Shown here piece by piece: positions 22,389-34,225 of a stretch of DNA of 64,000 nt. Source of the DNA: Lantana camara (Eukaryota > Streptophyta > Magnoliopsida > Lamiales > Verbenaceae); the NCBI GenBank assembly GCA_037501455.1, contig CM074861.1, positions 34,798,001 to 34,862,000 of the forward strand, written 5' to 3'. The notes beneath the pieces were generated by a model, which made no database searches, was not told the DNA's origin, and was given only the letters and a program-made list of their open reading frames with translations. The translations under genes were made by a program, and so were the position numbers. Numbering within the stretch: the stretch's first letter is position 1; each line of letters opens with the position of its first letter.

Positions 22389-22865
22389 CACCCCAGAAGT
22401 GGCACTTGTAGAATTGAAGCATATATATATGTTGAGTTGATTAATAGATAGAAGTTATTCTCTGTATTTTTCTCTCCAAATCCCCTAGAAAAGTTGTCAG
22501 CAACCAATTACAGAAGGTTTCCTATTCTTTTTTTACATGAAAAGGGATGCAACTGTTAGAGCTGAGAACCAAGCTTTTTGTAAGTTGACTAGGTGAATTA
22601 TGAGAGAGTGGGTATTAGTCTTAAGTAATTAGAAAGTTTCATTTCATGTTACCATTTACTTGCGTTGTTAAATTTTGAATTCTATGGAAAGATTCTTGTA
22701 ATTGTGATGCCACATATAAAAGGACCTCAAGAAAAATTGAATTGTCCCTTTTTTATAGTTTATTTTTCATGTTTAAATAAATATGCCCCTCCGATCCCCC
22801 ATTTAAAAGAAAAAAGAAAAAATGAAATTATTGATCAAATTGTAAATTAGTTTTTTTGGTTCAAC
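22389..22865 (+). other. 3' region of the PADRE gene
   Basis: AT-rich sequence with no supported ORF. An AATAAA at 22776-22781 and A/T-rich runs could serve in polyadenylation, but the true 3' end cannot be fixed. Confidence 0.4.
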
Positions 22866-22879
22866 AGACGCCAAAACAG

Positions 22880-23180
22880 GCTCAAACAAACCAAAACAAA
22901 CTACGTCTCCTCCGATGACGAATCCCATACAATGCAATCGGTATGAATTCTGTAACCCATCTTCGCAAACTTATCTACATGTATTATCATTCGTATCTCT
23001 CAACGTGTGGTTGATTTTGGCCTCCTAGAACATACGAAGGAACCTACGACAGTCCATAATCATGTTCTTCAAAGAATGGTCTTCGATATCATCCCTAGTA
23101 ACCCAATGCAACACAATCTTGGAGTCAACTTCAATCTCAATTCGAGGAAAATGTATCTTCCAATTTGGAGGAACTTACAG
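22880..23180 (-). pseudogene. LINE-type RNase H domain relic
   Basis: The minus-strand translation gives IEIEVDSKIVLHWVTR, HSLKNMIMDCRRFLRMF, a stop, then EAKINHTLRDTND and, after a frameshift, DKFAKMGYRIHTDCIVWDSS. This matches the plant non-LTR RNase H (RVT_3) layout: the E/D-S-K box, the CRRFL helix, the 'H..RE.N' box and the 'ADxLAKMG' end. The N-terminal part is missing, and no RT or endonuclease is near. Confidence 0.75.
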
Positions 23181-23329
23181 GGGATACGTTTTTTAAAAAG
23201 GAAAAGGAAAGATATTTATTATGGAACTAAATCCACCAAACTTATAAACTTTTTAAATCACTATTTGACTCGTGGATATAGACGAGCAACCTGTCGTTGT
23301 ATGAACATTTTTTAAAATATTATTTTATT

Positions 23330-23468
23330 AAATATTTATGTTGGATATTTATTATTTAAAAATAAAATAAATCTGTAATTTCATATTTGTATCGCGCCGT
23401 GTTGATTTCGTTATATGTATTCATGTCGGGGCATAATAAAACTGCATGTATAATCATATATTATGTAC
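23330..23468. other. AT-rich spacer
   Basis: Nothing recognisable. Confidence 0.3.
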
Positions 23469-24213
23469 ACTAGCAATTCCGCACATCCAATGCATGTGCA
23501 AATAAAAAATTATTAGTATTAAAATATATTAAAATAATTTTTTTAATATATATTTTATAATTATTTTTAATATAATAACTAAATTACGATAAATAAATAG
23601 CATAAGATAGAGTTATATTAATAATTAAAAACAAAAGTAAAAAAAGATAAAAATTATATAAAAAAAAAAAGAAAAGAAAATAGTAGAAATAATGAGAGAA
23701 AAAAAAGAAGTTACAAAGAGTGGGAGTTATAAAATAAAATAAATAAAGAAAAGAAAGCAAGAGTATATGACACATAATCGACTCTGACGCTTAATAATAT
23801 ACTAGCAACTTTGCACATTCAATGCATATGCAAATAAAAAAAAATTATTGTATAAATTTACTAAAATTTAAAAGTTTTCATTAAATATATACTCTATAGT
23901 TATTTTTAACATAATCACTAATTTATGATAAAAAAATAAATAAGTAGTATAAGATAATGTTATATTAATAATTATAAAATTTTAAAATATAAGTGATAGG
24001 TGATAAAAATTATAATAAAAAAAGAAAAAGAATGTAACTGATGAGAAAGAAAAAAAAAGAAGTTAAAAAGAGAAGTGACTAGACATAAAAGAGAAATTCA
24101 CAAAATGTGAAAGACATAAAGTCGGAATAAATCAATTAATAAATAAATAAATAATAAATTAATTTTAGAGTCCAAGAGACCAAACTTGGGTCTCTCGCTT
24201 AATAGATAGCATA
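23469..24213. repeat. Tandem pair of an AT-rich element (about 330 and 410 bp)
   Basis: Both copies begin ACTAGCAA followed by GCACATnCAATGCATnTGCAAATAAAAAA (at 23469 and 23801). They share blocks such as TTATATTAATAATTA and GAGAGAAAAAAAAGAAGTTA, and end CGCTTAATA. The boundary between them is ...CGCTTAATAATAT/ACTAGCAA. They may be related to Helitron- or MITE-like plant repeats, but no class can be assigned from ends alone. Confidence 0.6.
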
Positions 24214-24218
24214 GATAT

Positions 24219-24795
24219 TGACGTGGCTCGTACCCGCTGTCGTGTTGGACCAATCACATCGCTCCACCTGTACGATCTAAGACCTCATTTCGACCAACTG
24301 ATCGTTCCATCAGTTACCGCCATACTTTACTGTCTTAGCCGCCGACCCCGAGTCGGGCTCTCAGAACAGTTCTTTCGACCCAAATCCTTCGACCGGCTAG
24401 CTCATCGGCCCACTAACCACTACGCAGTTGAGTGGCCGACCACGCATTTAATGCACAGTCATAGTGGGGCACCTGTCAACTCCTCGCGCTGACACGTCGA
24501 GGTGGTAACTTCTCTCTCTTCACCGTATATAACACCCCTTCATTTATGACACGGTAAGTTTTTCACCTAACCCCTTTTCACCTCTCAATACTTCGATCAT
24601 CCTCATCGTACCTGACTTGAGCGTCGGAGGGCCAATCCGGGTCTCACACCCCTTTCCCCGAGTTGGCCTTGAAGCTCATGTTTGCCTCAACCTGTGCAGA
24701 TTTCGAGCAGTCAAGCGGCGATTCCCCACCTAACAAATAGAGTGGTCGTGGTCTGATTTCCCGATCGGACTTCCAGCTAAAATTTGACTCAATCA
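24219..24795 (+). repeat. Gypsy II 5' LTR
   Basis: It runs from TGACGTGGCTCG to TTTGACTCAATCA. A TATA motif (TATATAA, 24526-24532) lies 270 bp before the end, so U3 is about 340 bp. It is followed at once by the primer site. Confidence 0.93.
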
Positions 24796-24815
24796 TTTGG
24801 CGCCGTCTGTGGGAA
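24796..24815 (+). other. Gypsy II primer-binding site region
   Basis: TTTGGCGCCGTCTGTGGGAA directly follows the LTR. It matches the gypsy I site in 14 of the central bases. The primer tRNA was not determined. Confidence 0.7.
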
Positions 24816-24839
24816 CTTCGCAACGACAGGCCATCGAAT

Positions 24840-26682
24840 ATGACTACTGACAATCTCACAAGCAATCGCCTCTTTGATGAGAATGGTCGAGAGGTTATCC
24901 CTCAGATCCCTCTACAAGTCGTTGTACCTACAATCATCCCGCCCCAACTGGTCTACTCGACGCCCGAGCTAGACAAGTACCTAAAAGCCTATCGGGATGA
25001 AGCTATAGCTGCAGCCGCGGATGCCGGAATGCCCTCAAACTCGACCTGTGGAGGTCATTCAGCCTGTGGTTAATCATCCTGGGTATGTTCAACCGATGCA
25101 ATATCAACAGCCTGTCGGATATTGGGCTGGAATCGGACAAAATGTACACCACCAACCTCAATATCAACGACCACTACCTGCCCAGGGAAATGTTAGGAGA
25201 CCGGTTCAAGATCGCTTGTCATTTCGACCGGACGATGAGGTCGATTCTAGGATACCCACTGACACCCAGATACATCTAAATGTCAGCCACGGAGGGCAAG
25301 CGCTCTCCCAGCAAAGATCTCGACCCTCTCACTCTCGAGGAAGAGATATCAATCCTCGACGATCCGAATCTCGGAGGGAACATAACGCATCTCAACTCGA
25401 CGTATCCCGTCACGGTTCGAGTGGAATCTTCGACAGACTCGGGCCACACGGTCGGCAAAACTAGATTCGAAGGTCAAATAGGGGACACATTGTAAAGTCG
25501 AATGACCTAATGAATCAAATTCCTCCGCGACCCAGTCGACATCAGAGTGAGAGCCAAGGATCACACAGCCGCTCTCCCAGCCGGTCTCATTCTACCAAGC
25601 GCGATCGATCTAGATCCCTTCGGCATCCACTATCGGCCCAACGACCAGCACGACCTTGGAGATACCGCAGTGACAGAGAGGCTCAGTCTCCATTTTGCGA
25701 TGCAATAATCGAGGCTACCACCGATGAAAAGATCCCCACCGGTCTGCCCACGTACAATGGGTTGACTGACCCGGAGAAGCATGTGTCCCGTCTCGAAATG
25801 CAACTAAGCATGTTCGGTCACTCGCCTGATATTTGGGTTAAAATCTTTGTCACAACCCTTGACGGGCCTTCACTAGAGTGGTTTTCGAGGCTTCCCCCTC
25901 GATCCATCCCCACGTACAAGGCCCTGGTCGATCACTTCAACGCTCAATTTTCTGCTATGAAAGGAGACAAGTTGCCCCCGACCTATCTATACACCATTAG
26001 GCAGGGTCCCAATGAGTCGCTTAGGGATTTCTTCACTCGCTTTTCACAAGCAGTGGTCAAAACAGAAGAGCCAAGCATCGACCTGTTGAAGCCAATTGTC
26101 CATAAGGCCTTGATCAGCAATGGATGCGCTCGATACATCTTCCTGCAGAAGCCTCAAAACTTAGCCGATATCCAATTTGCCGCCTGCGACTGGATGCAAC
26201 TCGAAGAACTGGAAAACTCTCAAAGAAGCCCGACCCATGGTCGAAAAGCAGATACCCCTAGGAACGATGCACCGACATGATCTACCCCTAGGAAACACTT
26301 CACGCAATAGACACGACCAATCGACGAGATCTATAATGTCATCGATCCCGCCCTCCTTAAAAAGCCCAAACCGATGCGAGAGAATCCCAAGACCCGAGAG
26401 AGCAACACATTTTGCAACTTCCATCAACAGAAAGGCCATAACGCCTCCGAGTGCAACGCATTACGAGATGAGATCGAACGCTTGATCAAGGGAGGTCACC
26501 TCCTCGAGTTTGTGAAGAAGATGGACGACAATGCTCGAAATCGGGATCACCACGATAGGTCGCCACCAAGACAGCATCAAGCCAAGCCCCCGACAGAACG
26601 AGACCCATATAATCGACCATGCCTCGGTCGGATTGACATGATTTCTGGGGGGCCATCAGGTGGAGACTCCAGATCGGCTTGA
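24840..26682 (+). pseudogene. Gypsy II gag
   Basis: The start at 24840 (MTTDNLTSNRLFDENG) is the first ATG after the primer site. A frameshift near 25050 leads into a Gln/Pro/Arg-rich spacer. The capsid core (retrotrans_gag type) is in frame 25510-26280: TYNGLTDPEKHVSRLEMQLS, SLEWFSRLPPRSIPTYKALV, FNAQFS and RQGPNESLRDFFTRF. After a stop, the knuckle is NTFCNFHQQKGHNASEC, giving C-x2-H-x4-H-x4-C, the variant usual in Tat elements. Gag forms the particle and packages RNA. Confidence 0.85.
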
Positions 26683-27363
26683 AAGAAGACTCGACGGATA
26701 GCCGCAGAAAGCTTTTATGGACCTCGAGAAGTGATGCAAGTTCGACCAGAAGACGCTTGGATCAATAATGAAGTAGTGTTTAGCGAGAACGATGTAATCG
26801 ATGTACCGGCACAGTCGAACGAGACGCCAAGCTGTCCTATGGTCGTCACGCTCGATGTCGCCAACTTTGCTGTATCCCGTACTTTGATCGATAATGGAAG
26901 TTCTAGCAACATTATCCTTTATTCGACTCTTGTTCACATGAATTTACATGACAAATTACTTCTAGATCCTATTTGAACCCCTCTTCCAGGTTTCGGTGGA
27001 GCAGAGGTTTATACCAAAGGTCGAGTACGTTTAATCACATCAATGGGTACCTTACCTCGATGTGCCACGCGCGAGATCGAATATCTTGTCGTCGAAATGC
27101 CTTCCGCATATAACATCATTTTCGATCGACCAGGTCTCATAAACTTTCGAGCGGTCATATCCACTTACCATCAGATGATAAAATTGCCCACCCCCACTGG
27201 GGTCGGAGAATTAAGGTGCGACATATCGACCGCTTGGAGTTGTTACTCCATCTCCATAGAAAAACCTAAACCACCCACGGGGAAGCATGTTCCTTTGATT
27301 GTCAACGACCCAATGATCGAAGATGATTTTGCAGACCCAAACGCAGTCGACCCAGAAAATTAA
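26683..27363 (+). pseudogene. Gypsy II aspartic protease region
   Basis: The frame contains VSRTLIDNGSSSNIILYSTL, where the retropepsin motif D-T/S-G reads DNGSS, a variant common in Tat elements. After a stop at 26974 it continues with GFGGAEVYTKGRVRL, YNIIFDRPGLINFRAVISTY and HQMIKLPTPTGVGELRCD. The 'YNxIxGRPxL' and 'STYH..KFPT' words are family signatures. In live elements it cuts the gag-pol polyprotein. Confidence 0.82.
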
Positions 27364-28380
27364 AGAAAATGAGCTCTTCTCATGCTGCAAAAAGAAAGAA
27401 GCAAGAAGATAAAAAGCTCGAACCAACAGAGGAGCTTGAAGAAATTCAATTGATCCCAGGATAGACTGAGAAAATCACACGCATAGGGGCCGGTCGAAAA
27501 GGCAAAGAACAATGCATGCTCATACAATTTCTCCTAGACAATCTCGATGTATTCGCTTGGAGTGCTTCCGACCTTATTGGAGTCGATAGGAAGGTGATCG
27601 AATATCATTTAAATGTCGATCCATCCTTCAAGCCGATCAAACAAAAATTACGCACTCAGAGCGACTCCCGGAATGCCATCATTGAAATCGAGGTTAACAA
27701 ACTCCTCGATGCCAGATACATAATGCCCATCCAGTATGTCGAAAGGCTTTGCAACGTTGTTCTTGTGCCCAAGCCAGGAGGAAAGTGGCGTATGTGCAAC
27801 GATTTCACCGACCTGAATAAAGCCTGCCCGATGGACACCTATCCTTTGCCAAGGATCGACCAACTTGTCGATTCCACGGCCGGATGCGAGCGACTGAGTA
27901 TGATGGACGCTTTCCAAGGTTATTATCAGATTTTCATGGCCATCGAAGATCAACCCAAAACAGCCTTCATAGTTTTCAACGGCATCTACTGTTTTAAGGT
28001 TATGCCGTTTGGTCTAAAAAATGCAGGAGCCACGTACCAGCGAATGATGAACAGGGTATTCGAGCCAGAAATCGGCAATACCATTGAGGTATATGTCGAT
28101 GACATGCTTGTCAAAACTGAAAAAGCCATCGATCATCTCAACCACCTCAAAAGGGCCTTCAACCTTCTCAGAAAATATAACTTGAAGCTCAACCCGCCAA
28201 GTGCACCTTCGGGGTCGACGGCGGGAAATTCCTCGGATACATGGTTAGTCAGAGAGGGATCGAAGCCAACCCTGCCAAGATACAAGCCATATAGTTGCTT
28301 CCGACCCCTAATTCTATCCGTGATGTTTAGAGACTGGTTGGTCGTATCATCTCACTGAATCGATTCATAGCCCGGTCGTC
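27364..28380 (+). pseudogene. Gypsy II reverse transcriptase
   Basis: The frame 27516-28195 carries the full RT palm and fingers: FAWSASDLIGVDRKVIEYHL, KPIKQKLR, VVLVPKPGGKWRMCNDFTDL, YPLPRIDQLV, MMDAFQGYYQIFMA (first catalytic Asp), MPFGLKNAGATYQRMM and YVDDMLVKT (catalytic pair). A frameshift follows KLNP near 28195, and a stop occurs near 28291. Compared with gypsy I, this copy retains the N-terminal fingers. Confidence 0.9.
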
Positions 28381-28900
28381 AGAGAAGAACTTGCCATTCT
28401 TTAATATCTTACGAAACTTCAAAGATTTCGAATGGACTCCAGAATGCGACCAAGCGCTCGAAGATTTAAAGAACTACCTGGCCTCGCCACCTTTGCTTGC
28501 AAAACCGGTCGATGGGGAGACATTATATTTATATCTGGTCTTGTCGAAAGAAACAATCAGCTCAGTGCTTGTCACCGTTCGGGATCGAAAACATCTCCCT
28601 GTATACTACGTAAGCAAGATTCTCCATGGCCCCGAAGTACACTATCTCGAGATCGAAAAATTCGCCCTCACAGTGGTCCACACCTCACGAAAGCTCCGAC
28701 CATACTTTCAAGCATATCCCATCGTAGTTTTCACCGATCAACCATTGAAGACCGTCATGGACAAACCAGAAGTTTTAGGCAGACTCACGAAGTGGACGAT
28801 CGAGCTCGGACAATTTGAGATAGCCTACCGACCACGGGTAGCTTATCAAGCACAAATCTTGGCCAATTTCCTTATCGAGAAGGACCCTCACACAATACCT
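28381..28900 (+). pseudogene. Gypsy II RT-linked RNase H
   Basis: Frame 28391-28957: FEWTPECDQALEDLKNYL, LYLYLVLSKETISSVLVTV, YYVSKILHGPEVHYLEIEKF and RKLRPYFQAYPIVVFTDQPL. This is the RNase H-like domain following gypsy RTs. In many Tat elements this copy is partly degenerate and is supplemented by the second RNase H. Confidence 0.85.
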
Positions 28901-29330
28901 GGTAACGATCAAACCATATGGACCCTATCGGTCGATGGCTCTTCGACCTCCTCGTGAGGGGGAGCCGGTGTATCCCTCTCAACTACAGAAGGCCAACAGA
29001 TCGAATATGCCATCGCCCTCGAATATCCTGCAACTAACAACGAGGCTGAGTACGAAGCTCTTTTAGCATGAATGGAAATTACAAAAATGTAGAACATCAG
29101 GAAGCTCACCGTCATCACCGACTCTCAGCTGGTCGCTGGACAGGTCAATGGTGAGTATGAGGCTCGAGAGGAGTCCATGATCAAACATCTTGCCTTAGCT
29201 AAGAAGGCTATATCAGAATTCGAAGAATTTAAGCTCTCCCAGGTTCCTCGAGAAGAAAATCTTCGAACGGACGCCCTTTCTAAATTTGCAAGTGGATCGC
29301 TTGGCACGCGAGAACGAACTATAACGTTTA
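28901..29330 (+). pseudogene. Gypsy II second (archaeal-type) RNase H
   Basis: WTLSVDGSSTSS is followed by an in-frame stop at about 28957, then GGAGVSLSTTEGQQ, ATNNEAEYEALLA, a further stop, and LTVITDSQLVAGQVNGEYEA. It ends QVPREENLRTDALSKFASG. It has the D (VDGSS), E (NEAEYEAL) and D (TDSQL) positions of RVT_3-type RNase H. This domain places the element in the Tat lineage. Confidence 0.88.
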
Positions 29331-30601
29331 TGACATCCTCTGCCAGATCCATCGACCCATCCGTTAAGGAAGTCAATTCCATCGATGTAACCGAACCTTG
29401 CTGGCTCGACAGTATAGTCTCATTCATACAAAATGGAACCCTTCCCGAAGATCCCCTCGAGGCGAAAAGACTCAAGCACCGAGCACTAAGTTATACACTC
29501 GACCAGGAGGGTCGTTTGTACAAGCGTTCATTCATCAGCCCAACAAAACGGTGACTCCGACCCTCTCAAGGTCGGGAAGTGCTGGCCGAAATCCATGGAG
29601 GATCGTGTGGAAACCATACCGGGGGGTGATCCCTTGCTCAGAAAGTGTCCCGATCAGGCTTCTTTTGGCCTACATTGCGCAAGGACGCGATCGAATTCGT
29701 GAAGCGATGCGACCGTTGTCAGAAACACGCTAATTTGACCCACCTGCACCCTGCAGAAATGATCCCGATCGAATCATGCTGGCCTTTCGAGCAATGGGGA
29801 ATCGACATCATCGGCCCTTTCCCGATCTCAACTCGGCAAAGACAGTTCATCAGCGTCTCCATTGACTACTTCTCTAAATGGGTCGAAGCATTGGCGGTCG
29901 CAAAGATAACTTTTCACACTCTGCAAGACTTCCTCTGGAAACACATCATCACGAGGTTTGGTGTACCTCGAATTATAGTATGTGACAATGGACCTCAATT
30001 TCGGAGTTCCAAATTCAAAGCCTACTGCTCAGATTTCAAGATTAGCCAAAGGTTCACGTCGGTCGGACATCCCCAGGCCAATGGACAGGTCGAGGTCACG
30101 AATCGCACCATCATACAGAACTTATGCACGTGACTCGAGGTAAAGAAGGAACATTGGCTCGATGGACTGGAAGGTGTCTTGTGGGCCTATCGAACCACTC
30201 CTCGTATTCCAACCGGTCAAACCCCTTTTGCCATGGTATATGGCTCGGAAGCAATGATACCCGTCGAGATCGTTCATCAATCTCCCCGAGTGGTTCACTT
30301 TCAACGCGAACGGAACGGTGCATTGAGGGCATTCGATCTCGATACCATAGATGAAACCAGAGAAAAGGGAAGTATAAAGATGCAACAATATCGAGTCACA
30401 ACCGCTCGCGCATACAACAAGAACTTACGACCTCTTCACTTTCAAGTCGGAGATCTAGTCCTTAAAAAAGTTGAAGTCACTAAGCATGTGGGCAAGCTCG
30501 ATACTAATTGGGAAGGTCCCTACCGTGTGATCGAAATTGGAAAGAACCGAGCATATCACCTTGAAGATCTCGATGGGCGACCCTTTTCTCAGCACTCTTG
30601 A
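29331..30601 (+). pseudogene. Gypsy II integrase
   Basis: The zinc-binding HHCC region lies around 29575-29735 (EIHGGSCG-N-H and CDRCQKHANL) after a stop and frameshift near 29552. The catalytic core is in frame 29645-30133: D in QWGIDIIGPFP, D in VCDNGPQF and E in GQVEVTNRTI. A stop at 30131 separates the C-terminal part (30179-30601): YRTTPRIPTGQTPFAMVYGS and FQVGDLVLKKVEV, NWEGPYRVIEI. No chromodomain is seen, as expected for Tat elements. It ends 60 bp before the solo LTR insertion. Confidence 0.9.
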
Positions 30602-30662
30602 GCTTCTTCTCGGTCTCGGATAACTTTTCGATTGCCTCGAGAAGGTTTTTGTAGAGTTCATC

Positions 30663-33600
30663 TGTAACACCCCGGAGCGAAGGGCGCCACATCTCCCCGC
30701 ACCATAGCCCGATGCGAGTAACGAAATGGGATCTCCGTACCCGTACCAAGCTACAGCGAACGGAGACAAACAAAAACCCACGCTCTAGCTAGGCGGTCTA
30801 GACCCTCAAAACAGAGTGCGCAAAGAAACAAAAGCAAATGCGGAAGCAACTAGGATCACAAATTACAAACATACATGATAATACTTATACAATTATACAA
30901 GTTATGCCCATCCAAGGCCAAATGAATCATATAACAGAAGCTCAAATTCCGAATCATAAATCATACAAAGCTTATACATAGTACCATCTTTACATATTTA
31001 TACGTAGTACCAAAACTGAAAGTAAAGATGCAAGGATTCAAAGACTCTCCTACACAACCTGAACAACTCAAAGTAAAAGACCACCGCCTAGCACCAACCG
31101 AAGACCTGCACCTGCAAACTCCGGAAGCAAAAGGGGGAAAAAGAAACAACGAAGTGGGGTCAGTCCTAAAGACTGGTGAGGGGGCTAACACACACACATG
31201 TACATAAATATAGAGCAAAGCACAGCATAGCATATTCGAATCTTAGAATATTCATGAACCGGGCGTGGTTTTTGCAATCCAAATCATTTTTAACACGTGA
31301 TAATATATATATAGAAAAGGTTTAGGGCCGAAGGCCAAAATCAACCAATTTTAAGGATTAGAAGTCCTCACCCGTTTCATGAATCTTAGACAGAAACATA
31401 ACGCACACACACATCACTCGGCGAGTACAAGTGCACCACCAACCTCCTTCTCAAAGCAATACTCGAAGCTTAACACACGAAGACTTAAAACAAATATAAA
31501 CACATACCTCCTTACTCCATGGGATGGAAGGGTGGCCACCCTTCGCATCCACACAGATACGTCAGGGATGTGAGTTTCATGACACTCACGTCCCAAGGAC
31601 TCCGTCCCCCACCTCCCTCCGAGTGGGTTTCGGGTTGATCCTATCAAAGTGGAGTCCATACTCGGGAGTTACCCGACGGCCCGCCGCCGTCCCGGGACTC
31701 CTCTGTACAAAACTCCGGGGCCCAAACATACACAAACAAATAGAGCATATCACAAAGTTTATCTCGCCAAAACATATCACTTACACACGCGAACCCTTTT
31801 CAAAACAAAAGAACGAAAATATTGTTTACTTATACATAAAAGCGTTTTCAAATGTTTTATAACAAAAAGGGCCAATTCCCACAAATTACATATCGAACAT
31901 GTATCTAAGTATATATATACGTATAGGTCACATGCGGGCTTGAAATCACACATAGGGTTGTAGGTCATAATAACTAAAAGAAAGAAACCTCACCTTGCCG
32001 ACCAAACCGACGAAACAAAAGGAACCGGAAGACACACAAAGAACCACCTCTTCAACCACGAAACGAACCTAAGAACAAAACAAAGGTCGAAATACAAACT
32101 TCGACTTAAAATGAACCAATTAGACGCTCGACAAATGCATATGTATGCAAGTGATGCAAAAGAAGTAACAAGATATAGCACGTTCAAGCACTCAAGTTCA
32201 TGCACGTACTCATGGGTCGAATCATAAGAACAAGGCAAGAATTAAAACATAATAAGTCAAATATAGTCATAGCATATCTTATTATAGCATATCACAAGTA
32301 TTCATAAGATTAAGTTCATATAAAAGGCAAAGAAGTACTTTAGGCTCATAAGAGCACATTTAAGGATTCAAGTTGACATTACATGTGAGGCATAGACGAA
32401 GCGAGAAGAAATAAAACACGGAATAAAATCACACACGCAATACAAAAGACCAACACGTAAAAAGGGTTTTAATTAAATTCATAAATTAACAATAAAAGAA
32501 AACATATATATATACTTCCAACCACGTAACATAGTAACATATAAATATAGCTTGCCATTTACATTCTAAATCAACTTAACATGGGAATTAAATTACCTAG
32601 TGAAAGTGTTTGCATGAATCCTCTTAAATATATAACATACATGTATACACACCATACGTAGCATGCATGAAAATGTAGCAAACCTATATATATATATTAT
32701 AACATATTATAATCAGATCATGCATGTTTATAGCAATTCAAAACAAACGAAGTTAATGCATAAAAGCATAAAACAAACAAGGTACGTGAGCAAGCAAGTT
32801 TCCCCCATGCACGGCGCAACAACTGCAAAGTTTTCAATCCAAAAATTCCAATTTCAACATCATGACACGGCCGTGTTGGTTTTCAGGCATAAGGTGACAC
32901 GGCCATGTCACGTTTTATTTAAATCAACAGCCCCAACTCGAGAGCTCAACACGGCCGTGTCAACTTTTCAAAGGAATCGGACACTGCCGTGTTGGTCCTT
33001 CGTTCGTGAAATTAAAATAGCAACAGCAGCGTTCGGCATGGAGGGGAGCAGGGGAAGGGCAGCCATGGCTTGGGGATGAAGATGATCAAGCAATGCAACA
33101 AAGAAAGCAAGGAAAACGCAGCAACTCAAGCTAAACATCAAGCAATTAACCGGCAAAGGCATGGAGGGCAATTTTCAGCACAAAAGCTTCAAAACTCAAG
33201 AATTCATCAATGGTGGAGCTCCACATTCGGCACACACATGCAATACAAGGTAAGGAATAGATCAAGCATACAACAAGGGTCACATAGCACTTCACGGATC
33301 AAGAATTGGATCAACAACGAGCAAGAAATCACCAAAATAAACAAACTCGTAACTATTCATATGACCACCCAAATCAGCCCCAAAACTCCATGAAAGCAAG
33401 AAAAAGAGCACTCAAATGAAATGGGAGAAGATGTACATCAATAATATGTGCTTACCTCTTCGATTTGATGAAGAATGGAGGTCGAACGAGCTCAAAATCC
33501 GGCTTGGGTGAATAGTGACGGGAAACCCTTGCTCTCTTCTCTTTCCTTTTTCTCTCTCGGTCCTGGAGCTGCTGAAAAGGGGGAAATGATCAAGTGGAAG

Positions 33601-34220
33601 GGTAGGTGGGTGTGTTAGGAAGAAATAGGTTCAAGAATCGGGTCAAACGGACTTAAAACGAATAAATTACGGGCAAAACGGTAAAGGGTGGTAAATCTGC
33701 GCGAAGGTCACATTTCGGGCGAAATTCGGAGGATCAAACGGGCTTAGAAAAATACAAGGCTAGGTTCCTTAGTTCTCAATCTTCGTTACGAGTCCGGTGT
33801 CATTTCTGGAATTCGAATCCGAATTCCCGAGCTCAAGATATAATTTCTGGAACACGAGGCGCGCTAAAACTAGTTAGGCCCCTGAGTCCCCAACAAATAA
33901 AATATGGTGCGTTACCATATCAAACAAGTCCGAAAAACTAAAACGAGCACGCAAATGAATTCATAACACGTATAATTCATGCATATCAAATTTTCACGAA
34001 ATTTCGAAACGAGTTGAAACTCAAACGAATTAAAAACAAGTTTAAAAACTTAAAAACATTTAAATATTCAAATTTATAAGTATATCAATTAATTCAAATA
34101 AATTCAAATAATCACATAATCATTAAGATAACACGTATTTACATAATTAAATTAATTTAAATGCGCATATAAAAATCTCGAAGTGGCATACCTGGACGGA
34201 CGAGCGAGCGGGATGTTACA
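30663..34220 (-). mobile_element. Gypsy-type solo LTR C (3558 bp)
   Basis: It runs from TGTAACACCCCGG to GGGATGTTACA and has perfect TCATC duplications (30658-30662 and 34221-34225). The end word GGTGCGGGG...GGGTGTTACA read on minus aligns with the inner end of the 57.6-kb element's LTR, so this LTR lies in the minus orientation. It contains four ACACGGCCGTGT-type palindromes near 32863-33000. No gag or pol is present. It splits the antisense ORF of gypsy II. Confidence 0.88.
32863..33000. repeat. ACACGGCCGTGT palindrome cluster in solo LTR C
   Basis: Four units in about 135 bp: GACACGGCCGTGTTGG, GACACGGCCATGTCAC, CAACACGGCCGTGTCAAC and GACACTGCCGTGTTGG. Two are perfect 12-bp palindromes; the other two each have one substitution. 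Confidence 0.75.
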
Positions 34221-34225
34221 TCATC

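Noticed and set aside
23584..23775. 63-aa Phe/Leu/Tyr-rich minus-strand ORF resembling a membrane peptide
   Set aside because: Low-complexity A/T sequence inside a repeat, with no start context or conservation.
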